64,000 nucleotides of DNA from Croceibacterium_B sp963811255 (GCA_963811255.1 CAWEQI010000003.1:930001-994000), one strand, 5' to 3'. Positions 32,856 to 43,400 are shown, counted from the stretch's first letter. Numbers and translations: made by a program. The notes: generated from the letters alone by a model not told the origin.

Positions 32856-35198
32856 ATGGCTCTTTCCCCTACCGCGCTGGTGCTGCTCGGGCTGCTGCTG
32901 GCGGCGTGGACGTTCGGCGCGGCGTGGCTGGCGCTGGCGGCCACGCGGCGGGCGCGGCAGGCGAAGGCGGCGCGGATCAGCGCCCGGCGGCTGACGCGGA
33001 TGATCGAGGATTCACCGGCGGTGCCGATGCTGGTCAAGGCTGACGGCAAGATCGAGGCGCCGGAGCGGATCGCCGCCTGGCTCGGGCTCGACGGCATGCC
33101 GGACTACCTCAGCGAGCTGGCGGGCGAGGAGGAAGGGCTGTTTCCCGGCGAATTGGCCGAGCTGAGCGAGGCGGTGCGCAAGACCCAGAAGACCGCCTCG
33201 CCGTTCCGCATGGAGCTGACGCCGATCGGCTCCGGCCGCAGCCTGGCGGTGCGCGGGCAGCTCGCCGACCCGGCGATCTCGGCCACCAGCGCGGCGCTGC
33301 TGTGGTGGTTCGATTTCTCGGAGACGCAAGGCGAGCTGACCCGCTTGCGGACGGAAACGATGCGCGCGCAGGGCGATTTCGCCGCGCTGGTCGGGCTGAT
33401 CGAGGCGGCGCCGATCCCGATGTGGTTCCGCGGCCCGGACATGAAGCTGCGGCTGGTCAACAGCGCCTACGTCAAGGCGGTCGGCGCTGAGAAGGCCGAG
33501 ACTGTAGTCCGTCAGCAGGTCGAGCTGATCGAGACGGTCGACGGCCTCAGCGCCTCGCAAGTCGCCAAGCAGGCGCGCGACAAGGACTTGCCGGTCGAGC
33601 GGATCGTCCAGGCCACCGTCGGCAGCCAACGGCGCACGCTGAGAGTCAGCGACCTGCCGCTGGGCGACGACGGCGTCGCCGGCTATGCGATCGACATCGA
33701 GGAAATGGAGGAGCAGAGCCGCGAGCTGCGCGCCTTCCGCGAAGCGCAGCGCTCGATTCTCGACCAGCTATCGATCGGCGTCGCCCAGTTCGACGCCGAT
33801 CGCACGCTGGCGTTCTCGAACCAGCCGTTTCAGCGCATCTTCGGCCTGTCCGCGGCTTGCCAGATCGATCCGCCGAGCTTCGACCGGTTTCTCGATCTCG
33901 CGCGCGACGAAGGTCGGCTGCCCGAAACGCGCGACTTCCCGGTCTGGCGGCGCGAGTTGGGCGAATGGTTCAGCGCCGGCGCCGCACACGAGGACGCCTG
34001 GACCCTGAGCGACGGCACGCACCTGAGGATTGTCGCTCAGCCGATGCCCGACGGCGGGCTGGTGCTGATCGCCGAGGACCGCACCGAATCGCTCGCCCTG
34101 TCGGCCACCCGCGACACGCTGCTGCGGACCCGCACGGCCACGTTCGACAGCCTGTTCGAATCGCTGGCGGTATTCGCCCCGGACGGCCGTCTGCAACTAT
34201 GGAACCGCCGCTTCAGCAACATCTGGCAACTGACCGACGACTTCCTCGATGAACACCCGCGGATAGACGCGGTGCTCGAGCGGATCGCCCCGCGGCTCGC
34301 CCGGCCCGGCCAGCGCGCGGCGATCGGCGAAGTCGTCCGCAGCGCGACGCTCGACCGCCAGCAGCGCGGCGGACAAGTGCTGATGAGCGACGGCCGCACG
34401 CTCGAGTTCGCCGGCGTGCCGCTGCCCGACGGCAACGGGCTCCTGACCGTGCTCGACGTAACCGATTCGAAGAAGGCCGAGGACGCGCTGCGCGAGCGAG
34501 CCTCCGCGCTCGAGGAAGCCGACGCGGTCAAGACCCGCTTCCTCGCCAACATGAGCTACGAATTCCGCACGCCGCTGACTTCGATCGGCGGTTTTGCCGA
34601 GCTGCTTCAGAGCGGTGTGGCCGGCGAGCTTTCGCCGCAGGCGCAGGACTATCTCGCGGCGATCCTCTCCGCGGTCGACCGCTTGCGACTGCAGATCGAA
34701 TCGGTGCTCGACCTGACGCAAAGCGAGGCCGGGCTGCTGCCGATCGCGACCGAAGACGTCGATCTGTTGTCCTTCGTCACCACCGTTGTGCGCGAGCGCG
34801 AGGAGGCGATCGAAGCTAAGCACCTGACGCTCGACCTGCGCGGCGACAAGGGCGCCGGCTCGGTGCAGGCGGACAAGCGGCAACTCGGGCGGGCGATCGG
34901 CAATCTGCTCGACAACGCCATTACCGCGACGCCGAAAGGCGGGCGCATCCTGGTGGCCTTGTCGCGACTCAAGAAAGGCGCGCGTGTCGTCATTTCCGAC
35001 AACGGTCCCGGTATGAAGCCGAGCGAGCTGGCGCGGGCGCTCGACGGCATGCGCATCGATGCCGAAGGCAAGCCGGACGCGCGCCGCACCGGACTGGGCC
35101 TGCCGCTCGCCCGGCAACTGATAGAGGCGCACGGCGGGCGGCTCGAGCTGCAGAGCGAGCCCGGCGCCGGCACCACCGCGACGATCTGGCTCCCGTGA
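32856..35198 (+). CDS. divL: DivL-like PAS kinase with tyrosine in place of the phospho-histidine
   Basis: A 780-residue membrane-anchored protein: one N-terminal helix (about 5-30), several PAS-type regions (about 45-500) and a histidine-kinase core. The H-box reads FLANMSYEFRTPLTSIGGF, with Tyr568 where kinases have His. The ATPase part keeps the N-box (IGNLLDNAITATP), ISDNGPGM and TGLGLPLARQLIEAHGG, so it should bind ATP. This is the hallmark of DivL, which in Caulobacter works through CckA to control CtrA and the cell cycle. It lies upstream of tsaE. Identity is inferred from the Tyr and architecture. Confidence 0.8.
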   Translation: MALSPTALVLLGLLLAAWTFGAAWLALAATRRARQAKAARISARRLTRMIEDSPAVPMLVKADGKIEAPERIAAWLGLDGMPDYLSELAGEEEGLFPGELAELSEAVRKTQKTASPFRMELTPIGSGRSLAVRGQLADPAISATSAALLWWFDFSETQGELTRLRTETMRAQGDFAALVGLIEAAPIPMWFRGPDMKLRLVNSAYVKAVGAEKAETVVRQQVELIETVDGLSASQVAKQARDKDLPVERIVQATVGSQRRTLRVSDLPLGDDGVAGYAIDIEEMEEQSRELRAFREAQRSILDQLSIGVAQFDADRTLAFSNQPFQRIFGLSAACQIDPPSFDRFLDLARDEGRLPETRDFPVWRRELGEWFSAGAAHEDAWTLSDGTHLRIVAQPMPDGGLVLIAEDRTESLALSATRDTLLRTRTATFDSLFESLAVFAPDGRLQLWNRRFSNIWQLTDDFLDEHPRIDAVLERIAPRLARPGQRAAIGEVVRSATLDRQQRGGQVLMSDGRTLEFAGVPLPDGNGLLTVLDVTDSKKAEDALRERASALEEADAVKTRFLANMSYEFRTPLTSIGGFAELLQSGVAGELSPQAQDYLAAILSAVDRLRLQIESVLDLTQSEAGLLPIATEDVDLLSFVTTVVREREEAIEAKHLTLDLRGDKGAGSVQADKRQLGRAIGNLLDNAITATPKGGRILVALSRLKKGARVVISDNGPGMKPSELARALDGMRIDAEGKPDARRTGLGLPLARQLIEAHGGRLELQSEPGAGTTATIWLP

Positions 35199-35219
35199 AT
35201 ACTTGCGCATCCCCCAATT

Positions 35220-35314
35220 CCGTTCGTGCTGAGCTTGTCGAAGCACTGCTTTTTCTCGTGGCCATCGGGGCGCCAGAAGGAAGAACGGCCTTTCGACAAG
35301 CTCAGGGCGAACGG
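35220..35314. repeat. Inverted repeat ending at the tsaE start codon
   Basis: The arms 35220-35242 and 35292-35314 pair at 21 of 23 positions; the core CTGAGCTTGTCGAA with TTCGACAAGCTCAG is perfect. This core is a familiar dispersed intergenic repeat of proteobacteria. It fills the space between the DivL-like gene and tsaE, and the right arm ends two bases before the tsaE ATG, covering its Shine-Dalgarno. Confidence 0.7.
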
Positions 35315-35316
35315 AG

Positions 35317-35760
35317 ATGGTGAGCAGATCGATTGATTTGCCCAACCTGGAAGCGATGGACGCACTCGGCGCGCGCATCGCCGGCAAGCTGCGCGCAGGC
35401 GACGTGGTGGCCTTGTCGGGGCCCCTCGGCAGCGGCAAGACCACGCTCGCGCGGGCGATCATCGCTGCCCTGGGGCATCGTGGTGAGGTGCCGTCGCCGA
35501 CGTTCACCATCGTCGAGACTTACGATCTCGACCCGCCGCTGGTGCACGCCGACTTCTACCGTCTCGAAAGCCCGCGCGAGGCCGAGGAGCTGGGGCTGGA
35601 CGATTACCGCGAAGGTGCGGCGCTGATTGCCGAATGGCCAGAGCGCGTCGGCGGTTTCGCGGATGAGCCGGGCTGCCTGTCGATCAGCCTCGAAATTGCG
35701 GGAAGCGGACGCAAGGCGATTGTCGAGGGCGGCCAGGATTGGCTAGAGCGCCTTGCATGA
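35317..35760 (+). CDS. tsaE: tRNA threonylcarbamoyladenosine biosynthesis ATPase TsaE
   Basis: ATPase that works with TsaB and TsaD to place the t6A modification at position 37 of ANN-decoding tRNAs; essential in many bacteria. The 147 residues show Walker A GPLGSGKTT at 35-43, SPTFTIVETY with the switch region, HADFYRLESPREAEELGL and the EWPERVG motif. The ATG at 35317 has GGAG at a short distance and lies against the repeat. The stop overlaps the amgK start as ATGA. Confidence 0.93.
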   Translation: MVSRSIDLPNLEAMDALGARIAGKLRAGDVVALSGPLGSGKTTLARAIIAALGHRGEVPSPTFTIVETYDLDPPLVHADFYRLESPREAEELGLDDYREGAALIAEWPERVGGFADEPGCLSISLEIAGSGRKAIVEGGQDWLERLA

Positions 35761-36734
35761 GTGACAACCTGCCCGAAGGGCTGGACGAATTTCTCGGACA
35801 AGCCGGATGGGGCGGGGCGGAGATCGAGCCGCTGGTCGGCGATGCCAGCTTCCGGCGCTATTTCCGCGTCCGCAGCGGCGGCAGGAGCGCGATGCTCATG
35901 GATGCCCCGCCGCCGCACGAGGACCCCGGCCCTTTCCTCGACGTCGGCAAGTGGCTCGCCGCGCACGGCCATCGCTCGCCCGAAATCCATGCCGAGGACC
36001 GCACCCGCGGACTGGTGCTGATCGAGGATTTCGGCGCCGACCGGATGCGCGACTGGCTCGACGCCAACGCCCATGCCGAGGAGGCGACTTACGCCACGGC
36101 CATCGATGCGCTGGTGAGGCTGCACCGCTCCCCGCCCGGTCCGTTCCCGCCCTATGACATGGCGGTCTACCAACGCGAGGCCGGGCTGTTCACCGAATGG
36201 TACTGTCCGGCGATGAAGCTCGATGTGGATACGGAGCGCTACCGCGCGGCCTGGGACGAGGTGCTCCTGCCGATGCTGCCGCGCCAGATCCCGGGCGTCA
36301 CCGTGCTGCGCGACTACCACGCCGAGAACATCATGCTGCTGCCGCAAGGCGCGCAGGGCCTGATCGATTTCCAGGACGCGCTGGTCGGCCATCCCGCGTA
36401 TGACCTGGTGTCACTGCTGCAGGACGCGCGGCGCGACGTGTCCCCGGAACTGGAGCGGACGATGCTCGACCGCTATCTGGCGCAAGCCGACGCGGACGCG
36501 GAATTCGAGGCCGATTACGCGCGGCTGGGCGCGCAGCGGAACGCCAAGATCGTCGGCATCTTCGCTCGCCTTTGGAAGCGCGACGCCAAGCCGCGTTATT
36601 TGAGCATGATCCCTCGCGTGTGGCAGGCGATGGAGCGAGACCTGAAGCACCCGGCGCTGGCGCCCGTCGCCGAATGGTTCGCCAGGAACATTCCGCGGCA
36701 ACTGCGCGACACCGGCGGAGGCGACATCCGATGA
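35757..36734 (+). CDS. amgK: N-acetylmuramate/N-acetylglucosamine kinase AmgK
   Basis: Aminoglycoside-phosphotransferase-fold kinase that phosphorylates MurNAc at C1 in peptidoglycan recycling. The 325 residues show DASFRRYFRV near the N-terminus, VLRDYHAENIMLLP at about 182-195 (catalytic loop, the Brenner-type HxDxxxxN variant written DYHAEN) and LIDFQDALVGHPAYDLVSLL with the metal-binding Asp. The adjoining uridylyltransferase gene makes the AmgK assignment much stronger than the fold alone. Coupled to tsaE and murU through ATGA overlaps. Confidence 0.85.
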   Translation: MSDNLPEGLDEFLGQAGWGGAEIEPLVGDASFRRYFRVRSGGRSAMLMDAPPPHEDPGPFLDVGKWLAAHGHRSPEIHAEDRTRGLVLIEDFGADRMRDWLDANAHAEEATYATAIDALVRLHRSPPGPFPPYDMAVYQREAGLFTEWYCPAMKLDVDTERYRAAWDEVLLPMLPRQIPGVTVLRDYHAENIMLLPQGAQGLIDFQDALVGHPAYDLVSLLQDARRDVSPELERTMLDRYLAQADADAEFEADYARLGAQRNAKIVGIFARLWKRDAKPRYLSMIPRVWQAMERDLKHPALAPVAEWFARNIPRQLRDTGGGDIR

Positions 36735-37447
36735 GCAAACTCGCCTCCGACACCGCGATGGTGCTCGCCGCCGGGCTCGGCAAGCGGATGCGGCCGCTGA
36801 CCGCGTCGCAGCCCAAGCCGCTGGTGCGGGTGGCCGGCAAGCCGCTGATCGATTACGTGCTCGACCGATTGGCCGAAGCCGGCATCGCCAAAGCGGTGGT
36901 CAACGTCCACTATCTGGCGGACGCGCTGGAGGCGCACGTGACCGCGCGGGCGGCGCCCAAGGTGACGATCTCCGACGAGCGCGAGCTGCTGCTCGAAACG
37001 GGCGGCGGCATGGTCAAGGCTGCCCCCCTGCTTCCCGACCCGTTTTTCGAGGTCAACAGCGACAACATCTGGCTCGACGGGCCGAAGAACGCGTTCGAAG
37101 ACCTGTCGGCGGCGTGGAATGCGGAGAAGATGGACGCGCTGCTGCTGCTGGTGCCGCACTGCCGGGCGCACAATTTCGTCGGCAAGGGCGATTTCTACAT
37201 GAGCGCCAGCGGTCAGCTCAGCCGCCGCCGCTCCGGGCGGGTGGCGCCGTTCATCTGGACCGGGATCCAGCTGGTCGCCAAGCGCCTGCTGAGGGATGCG
37301 CCCGAAGGGGCGTTCTCGACCAACCTGTTGTGGGACCGGGCGATTGAGGAAGAGCGGCTCTACGGCGTTGCCTTCACGGGGCAATGGTTCGAAGTGGGGA
37401 CGCCGGCGGCAATCGCGCCTACCGAAGCGGCCTTGAAGGAGGGCTGA
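36731..37447 (+). CDS. murU: N-acetylmuramate alpha-1-phosphate uridylyltransferase MurU
   Basis: Turns MurNAc-1-phosphate, the AmgK product, into UDP-MurNAc and so bypasses the fosfomycin-sensitive MurA step. The 238-residue nucleotidyltransferase shows AMVLAAGLGKRMRPLT with the signature loop at residues 9-24, QPKPLVRVAGKPLIDYVLD, ETGGGMVKAAP and the metal-binding EVNSDN. The ATG at 36731 overlaps the amgK stop. It could be read as a generic sugar-1-phosphate nucleotidyltransferase, but the pairing supports MurU. Confidence 0.85.
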   Translation: MSKLASDTAMVLAAGLGKRMRPLTASQPKPLVRVAGKPLIDYVLDRLAEAGIAKAVVNVHYLADALEAHVTARAAPKVTISDERELLLETGGGMVKAAPLLPDPFFEVNSDNIWLDGPKNAFEDLSAAWNAEKMDALLLLVPHCRAHNFVGKGDFYMSASGQLSRRRSGRVAPFIWTGIQLVAKRLLRDAPEGAFSTNLLWDRAIEEERLYGVAFTGQWFEVGTPAAIAPTEAALKEG

Positions 37448-37457
37448 GCCGGGTCTG

Positions 37458-40433
37458 ATGGAGCGGAGGGGGCCGCAAGTCTATTCGATCGCCGCGCACC
37501 GGGGCTTTGCCGATGCGCTCGTCGCCGGGCTCATGCGGCGCTACTCCGAACCCGAGCTCGGCCTTGCCCGATTGACGTTGCTGCTTCCGAGCGCGCGGGC
37601 GGTGCGCACGGTCAGCGAGGCGTTTGTCCGGCTTTCTGGCGCAGGACTGCTGATGCCGCGGATGGCGGTAGTCGGCGACCTTGACCTCGACGAGACGCTC
37701 GGCCCGCTGCTCGATCCCCTTGGCGCGGGTGCCAGCATCGCTCCGGCCGCAGACCCGACCCGGCGGCTGTTCAAGCTGGCGGAGTTCGTCGCTCTCGAAA
37801 TGGCCGATCGCGGGGGCGGCGCGCCGGCCGGCGCGGTCCGCCTTCGCCTGGCGCGGCAAATCGCCACCGCGATCGATCGCTTGCTGGTCGAGGCCATCGA
37901 TCCCGAGGCGCTGTGGCAGGAGCGGGTACTGCAGGTTCTCGCCGAGCTGTCGCAGCACTGGCTCGATAACACGCGCCTGTTCGCCCGGGTCCACGCGCGT
38001 TGGCGCGACGAGCTGCGCGCGCGCGGCGAGATCGACGCGGCGGCGCGGCGTAATCGGCTGTTTGCCCATGCGGCGGAGACATGGCGCCGTGAGCCGCCGG
38101 CGACCCCGGTCGTTGCCGCGGGTGTGACCAGCGCCGCGCCTGCTTTGGCCGAATTGCTGCGCGTGGTATCGGAACTGCCGCACGGGGCGGTGATCCTGCC
38201 CGACCTCGACCTGTCGATGGCCGAGGCGGTGTGGGACGAGCTCGGCCACGCCGGCGCGCCCGAGGCCGATCCGCCGCTGACGCGTGGCGACACCGTGACC
38301 CACCCGCAATACCACCTCAAGCTGCTGCTCAACCGGATGGGCGTGAACCGCGGCGAGGTGCAGCCGTGGCATCGCGCCGGCATGGGCAAGGGCCCGCCCG
38401 AGCGCAACCACGCGATCTCGAACCTGTTCCTGCCGCCCGAGGCGAGCAAGGCGTGGGTTTCGCTGCCGGCGGACAAGCGGCGGCTGTCCGGCGTGCGGCT
38501 GCTGGAAAGCGCCAATCCCGAGGAGGAAGCGCAAGCGGTCGCGCTGCTCGTGCGGCAGGCGCTGGCCGAGCCGGAAAAGCGCGTCGCGGTGGCGACGCCC
38601 GACCGCGGCCTCGCCGGTCGCGTGGTGGATCATCTGCGCCGGTGGAACATCGAGGCCGATGATTCCGCCGGCCGGCCGTTGTCGCAGACCCCGGCCGGAC
38701 GGCTGTTCCTGCTGCTCGCTGAAGTGGCCGCGGAGCAGGCCTCCCCGGTGCCGCTGATGGCATTGCTCGAGCATCCGCTGGTGCGGACGGGGGAGCAGCG
38801 GGAGCGGTCGGCGTGGCTCGAGCAGGCGCGCGCTTTCGAGCTGAAGCTGCGCGGCCCGCGTCCGGCGCCGGGGCTCGAACCGTTGCGCGAGATTGCAGCG
38901 AAGGCGAACGCGCAGCGCTGGTGGAGCGAAGTCGAGGCGATCTTGGACCCGCTGATGGCGGAGGCCCCACAGCCGTTTGCCGACCTGCTCGACACTCTCG
39001 CCGCCGCGGGTGAAGCGCTGTGCGGGTTGGCGCTGTGGGCCCGCGAGGACGGGCGGGCGCTGGCGGCGATGGTCGAGGACTTGCGGCCCCACGCGCGCGA
39101 AACCGGCTTCGCCATCGACCCGGGCGAGCTTCCCGCTGCCTTGCGCGACCTGATGGATCAGGTCGCCGTACGCCCGCCCTACGGCGGCCATCCCCGGGTG
39201 GCGATCTACGGCTTGCTCGAAGCGCGAATGACGCGGGCCGACCTGGTGATCTGCGCCGGCCTGAACGAGGGCACCTGGCCGGCGACGCCCTCGCTCGATC
39301 CGCTGCTCGCCCCGCCAGTGCTGCGGGCGCTCGGCGTACCGGGAGCGGACTTCCGCATCGGCCTCTCGGCGCACGATCTCGCCGGCCTGCTCGGCGCGCC
39401 CGAGGTGGTCCTGAGTCGCTCGGCGCGGGACATGCAGGGCCCGGCGATCCCCTCGCGCTTCCTGCTGCGGGTCAAGGCGCTGCTGGGCAGTTCCGAGAAG
39501 GAAGATGACTTACGGAGTAAGCACCGCGAGACTCTCGCACTCAAGCTCGCGCGCACGATTGATCTCGGCACACCCGCCGCGCTCTATCCGCGCCCAGAGC
39601 CGCGCCCGAGCGCCGAGCAGCGCCAGGTCCGCGTCAGCGTCACCGCGCTCGACCGGCTGCGTTCTGACCCCTATCAGTTCTACGCTTCGGCGATCCTCCG
39701 CCTGAAGGAGCTCGACCCGCTCGACGCCGAGCCTTCAGCAGCGTGGCGCGGCACCGCGGCACACGAGGTGCTCGAGACCTGGCACAAGACCGGCCGGCCG
39801 ATGGCCGAAGTTGCCGACGACGTGCTCACCCGGATGAATCACCACCCGCTGATGCGCGCGCTGTGGCGGCCGCGGCTGATCAAGGCGCTCGAATGGGTCG
39901 AGGCGGAAATCGCCGGACAGCCGGAGCGCACGCCCGCGCTGTTCGAGGAATGGGGCGAGATCGAACACCGCGGGGTGACCATCTTCGGAAAGGCCGACCG
40001 GATCGACCGCTTCGCCGACGGCACCCTGGCGATCATCGATTACAAGACCGGTGGCCCGCCGAGCGCGCAGCAGGTGATCGACGGCTTCTCGCTGCAGCTC
40101 GGCACCACCGGGCTGATGGCCCGCAACGGCGGCTTCGAGGGGCTGCGGGGTGAGCCGGTCGCGTTCGAATACTGGTCGCTCGCCAAGTCGGACAAGAGCG
40201 AAACGGGTTTCGGCTACGTCACCACGCCGATCCTCACCCCGGGCAGGCGCAAGGGCATCGCGCTGGAGGATTTCCTGCCCGAGGCGCAGCGTTATCTCGA
40301 CGAGGCGCTCGACCGGTGGATTTTCGGCGAGGAGCCGTTCACCGCGCGGCTCAACCCGAACATCGCGGCCTACTCCACTTACGATCAGCTGATGCGCCTC
40401 GACGAGTGGCAGGGCAGGGGCGAGCGCGAATGA
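37458..40433 (+). CDS. addB: Double-strand break repair protein AddB (alphaproteobacterial type)
   Basis: Partner of AddA in the RecBCD-equivalent helicase-nuclease. The 991 residues start with a nucleotide-binding-like region (LLLPSARAVRTV near 35-50) and have helicase-like middle domains. A C-terminal PD-(D/E)XK nuclease shows FGKADRIDRFADGTLAIIDYKTGG at about 845-870, with catalytic Asp and Lys visible. The stop overlaps the addA ATG, so the two are translated together. Confidence 0.94.
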   Translation: MERRGPQVYSIAAHRGFADALVAGLMRRYSEPELGLARLTLLLPSARAVRTVSEAFVRLSGAGLLMPRMAVVGDLDLDETLGPLLDPLGAGASIAPAADPTRRLFKLAEFVALEMADRGGGAPAGAVRLRLARQIATAIDRLLVEAIDPEALWQERVLQVLAELSQHWLDNTRLFARVHARWRDELRARGEIDAAARRNRLFAHAAETWRREPPATPVVAAGVTSAAPALAELLRVVSELPHGAVILPDLDLSMAEAVWDELGHAGAPEADPPLTRGDTVTHPQYHLKLLLNRMGVNRGEVQPWHRAGMGKGPPERNHAISNLFLPPEASKAWVSLPADKRRLSGVRLLESANPEEEAQAVALLVRQALAEPEKRVAVATPDRGLAGRVVDHLRRWNIEADDSAGRPLSQTPAGRLFLLLAEVAAEQASPVPLMALLEHPLVRTGEQRERSAWLEQARAFELKLRGPRPAPGLEPLREIAAKANAQRWWSEVEAILDPLMAEAPQPFADLLDTLAAAGEALCGLALWAREDGRALAAMVEDLRPHARETGFAIDPGELPAALRDLMDQVAVRPPYGGHPRVAIYGLLEARMTRADLVICAGLNEGTWPATPSLDPLLAPPVLRALGVPGADFRIGLSAHDLAGLLGAPEVVLSRSARDMQGPAIPSRFLLRVKALLGSSEKEDDLRSKHRETLALKLARTIDLGTPAALYPRPEPRPSAEQRQVRVSVTALDRLRSDPYQFYASAILRLKELDPLDAEPSAAWRGTAAHEVLETWHKTGRPMAEVADDVLTRMNHHPLMRALWRPRLIKALEWVEAEIAGQPERTPALFEEWGEIEHRGVTIFGKADRIDRFADGTLAIIDYKTGGPPSAQQVIDGFSLQLGTTGLMARNGGFEGLRGEPVAFEYWSLAKSDKSETGFGYVTTPILTPGRRKGIALEDFLPEAQRYLDEALDRWIFGEEPFTARLNPNIAAYSTYDQLMRLDEWQGRGERE

Positions 40434-43400
40434 GCGGGCCAAACCACACCGGGCAGGTTCATGCGCTCAAGGACGAGCAGGCGCTGGCGGTCGATCCGCG
40501 CGACAGCGTCTGGCTCTCGGCGTCGGCGGGGACCGGCAAGACGCAGGTGCTGTCGGCCCGGGTGCTCCGGCTGCTGCTGCGCGAGGACGTCAAGCCCGAG
40601 CAGATCCTGTGCCTGACCTTCACCAAGGCGGGAGCCGCCGAGATGGCCACTCGGGTCAACGAAGTCTTGGCGAGCTGGGTCCGCCTGCCGGACGCCGACC
40701 TCGCCCGCGATCTGGTGGCGATCGGGGAAACCCCGGCGAAGGAGGCGCTCGACCGGGCGCGGGCGCTGTTCACGCAAGTGCTCGATTGCCCCGGCGGAGG
40801 CCTGCGGATCGACACCATCCACGCCTTCGCGCAATGGTTGCTCGCCGCCTTTCCCGAGGAAGCCGGGCTGATCCCCGGCACCAAGCCGATGGAGGACCGC
40901 GACCGCGAGCTGCTCGCCCACCGGGTGCTCGCCGAACTGCTGGTCGAGTGGGAAGAGCACGACGAAACCGCGCTGATCGAGGCGCTCGAAACGCTCAGCG
41001 TCCGCTGGGGACCGGACGGCGCGCGCAAGTGGCTGATGCGCTGCGCCGAGGCGCGCGAGATGTGGTTCGGCCGCGGCGCCTGGCAGGAACCGCTCGGCGA
41101 CCGGGTGCGGCAACTGATCGGTCTCTCGCTCGACGCCGGGCCGGACAGTCTCGCCGCTCTGTGCGGCGACGATGCGTTCGACATCGCCGCGCTCAAGCGC
41201 TGCATCGAGGTCAATCATGTCTGGGGCACGCCGACGGCGGAGAAGTGTATCGAGGCGATCGGCGAATGGCTCGCCGGCGATCCGGCGGCGCGCGCGCAGG
41301 ACTGCGAGGGGCTGGCCAGGGCGCTGTTCACCAAGGACGGCAGCGTCCGGTCGCTGCGGTATCTCGAAAAGCTCGACGCGAACTACGGCGGCATGGCCGA
41401 GCGGGTCCGGGCATGCATCGACGCCGTCCGCGAGCAGGTTGCGCTGCTGGCGTTGGCCGAGCTGCTGACGCCCGCGCTCACCGTCGGCCGCCGCTTCGCG
41501 CTGGCGTGGGACGAAGCCAAGGCGCGCGAGGGGCTGATCGATTTCGACGACCAGATCCGCCAGGCGGCCGCGCTGCTGTCGCGCTCCGACGTGTCCGACT
41601 GGATCCGCTACAAGCTCGACCGCCAGTTCGACCACATCCTGATCGACGAGGCGCAGGACACCAACGAAGCGCAATGGTCGATCATCTACGCGCTGACCGA
41701 GGAGTTCTTCGCCGGCGCCGGCCAGCACGACAACAAGCTTCGTACTGTGTTCGCGGTCGGCGATTACAAGCAGGCGATTTTCCGCTTCCAGGGCACCAGC
41801 CCCGAGCATTTCGAAGCGGCGAGGAGGCGCTTCGAAAAGGCGATGGCCGAGGCCGCGCTGGGCAATCTCGACGCGCAAGAGTTGCGCCGTCTGGGGCTCG
41901 GCCGCTCGTACCGCACCGCGCAGCCGGTGCTCGATTTCGTCGATGCGGCGATCGCGGCCATCGGCCATGGCGAATTCGGGCTCCGGGAACCTCCCGAGCG
42001 GCACGTCGGCGATGTCCGGCCGGGCTTCGTCGAGCTGTGGCACCCGGTCGGCGGTGCGGACGAGGACGAGGACGACGCTCCCGACGCGCCCGAGACCTGG
42101 CTGCCCGGTCCTGAGCGGGCGATGGCCGACAACATCGCCGCCCAGGTCAAGGCGTGGCTGCGCGACGGTTTCCCGCTGGTGAAAGGTCAGGCGCGCAACG
42201 CCGGGCCGGGCGACATCATGGTGCTGGTGCGCAAGCGGCGCGATCTTGCCGGTCTGATCGTCGCCCGGCTGCACGCGGCGGGGGTACCGGTCGCGGGCGT
42301 CGACCGGCTGCGGCTCGGTGCGCCTTTGGCGGTGAAGGACCTGATGGCAGCCCTGCGCTTCGCCGCGCAGCCGCTCGACGACTTGAGCCTCGCCTGCCTG
42401 CTGGTCTCTCCGCTGATCGGCTGGAGCCAGGCGCAGTTGCTCGAATTCGGCTATCGCCCCGACAAGGTGCGGCTGTGGGACCATGTGCGCCGCAGCTCCG
42501 CGCCCGAGGCGATGCGCGTGGCCGACCCGCTGCGGCAATTGCTCGCCCGCGCCGATTTCGAGCCGCCGCAGGCGCTGCTGCACTGGCTGCTGGTCGGCCC
42601 GTGGCAGGGGCGGCGTAAGCTGGTGTCGCGGCTCGGGCGCGAGGCCAACGATCCGATCGACGAGCTGCTCAACGCCGCGCTTGCCTATGCCGGCGCGCAC
42701 ACGCCGAGCCTGCAGGGCTTCATCCAGTGGTTCGATGCCGGCGAGGGCGAACTGAAGCGCGAGGCCGGGGCGAGCGAAGGGCTGGTGCGGGTGATGACGG
42801 TGCACGGCTCGAAGGGCCTGCAGGCGCCGATCGTGATCCTCGCCGACGCCACCGGGAACCCCGATCGCTCGCCGACCCGCGGGCTGACGCTCAAGGAGGA
42901 ATTGCCGGGCGGCGGCGGGCGCACGGTGCCGCTACCCGACTTGTCGAAAGACGAAAAGGTCGGCCGCATCGCTGCCGCCGAGACCGAGGCCGCCGCGGCC
43001 GAGCGGCAGGAGCACTGGCGGCTACTGTACGTCGCCATGACCCGCGCGGAAGAGGCGCTGTTCGTCGGCGGGGCGCTGCTCAGCGGGGAAAAGGAGCCGG
43101 CGCCGGACAGCTGGTACGCGCGGCTGAAACCGCTGTTCGATGGCGAGCCTGAAGCGGACGCCATCTGGGGCGCGCGGCAGATGCGGGGCGAGCGTGCGGT
43201 TCCGATTGCGCATGAGATCGACGCGCTCGACATGCAGCGACCGCCGCTTCCCTCATGGGCGGTCACCCCGATCGGCCCCGAACCGCGCCCGCCGCGGCCG
43301 CTAGCGCCGTCGGCGGCGGGGCAGGACGACAGCGCCGAGCCGCCGTTCCCGCCGGGAGCCGACGACTTCGCCGCACGGCGCGGGGTGCTGATCCACAAGT

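Noticed and set aside
40385..42805. Minus-strand open frame of 806 codons opposite addA
   Set aside because: Antisense shadow; addA on the plus strand has all helicase motifs in order.
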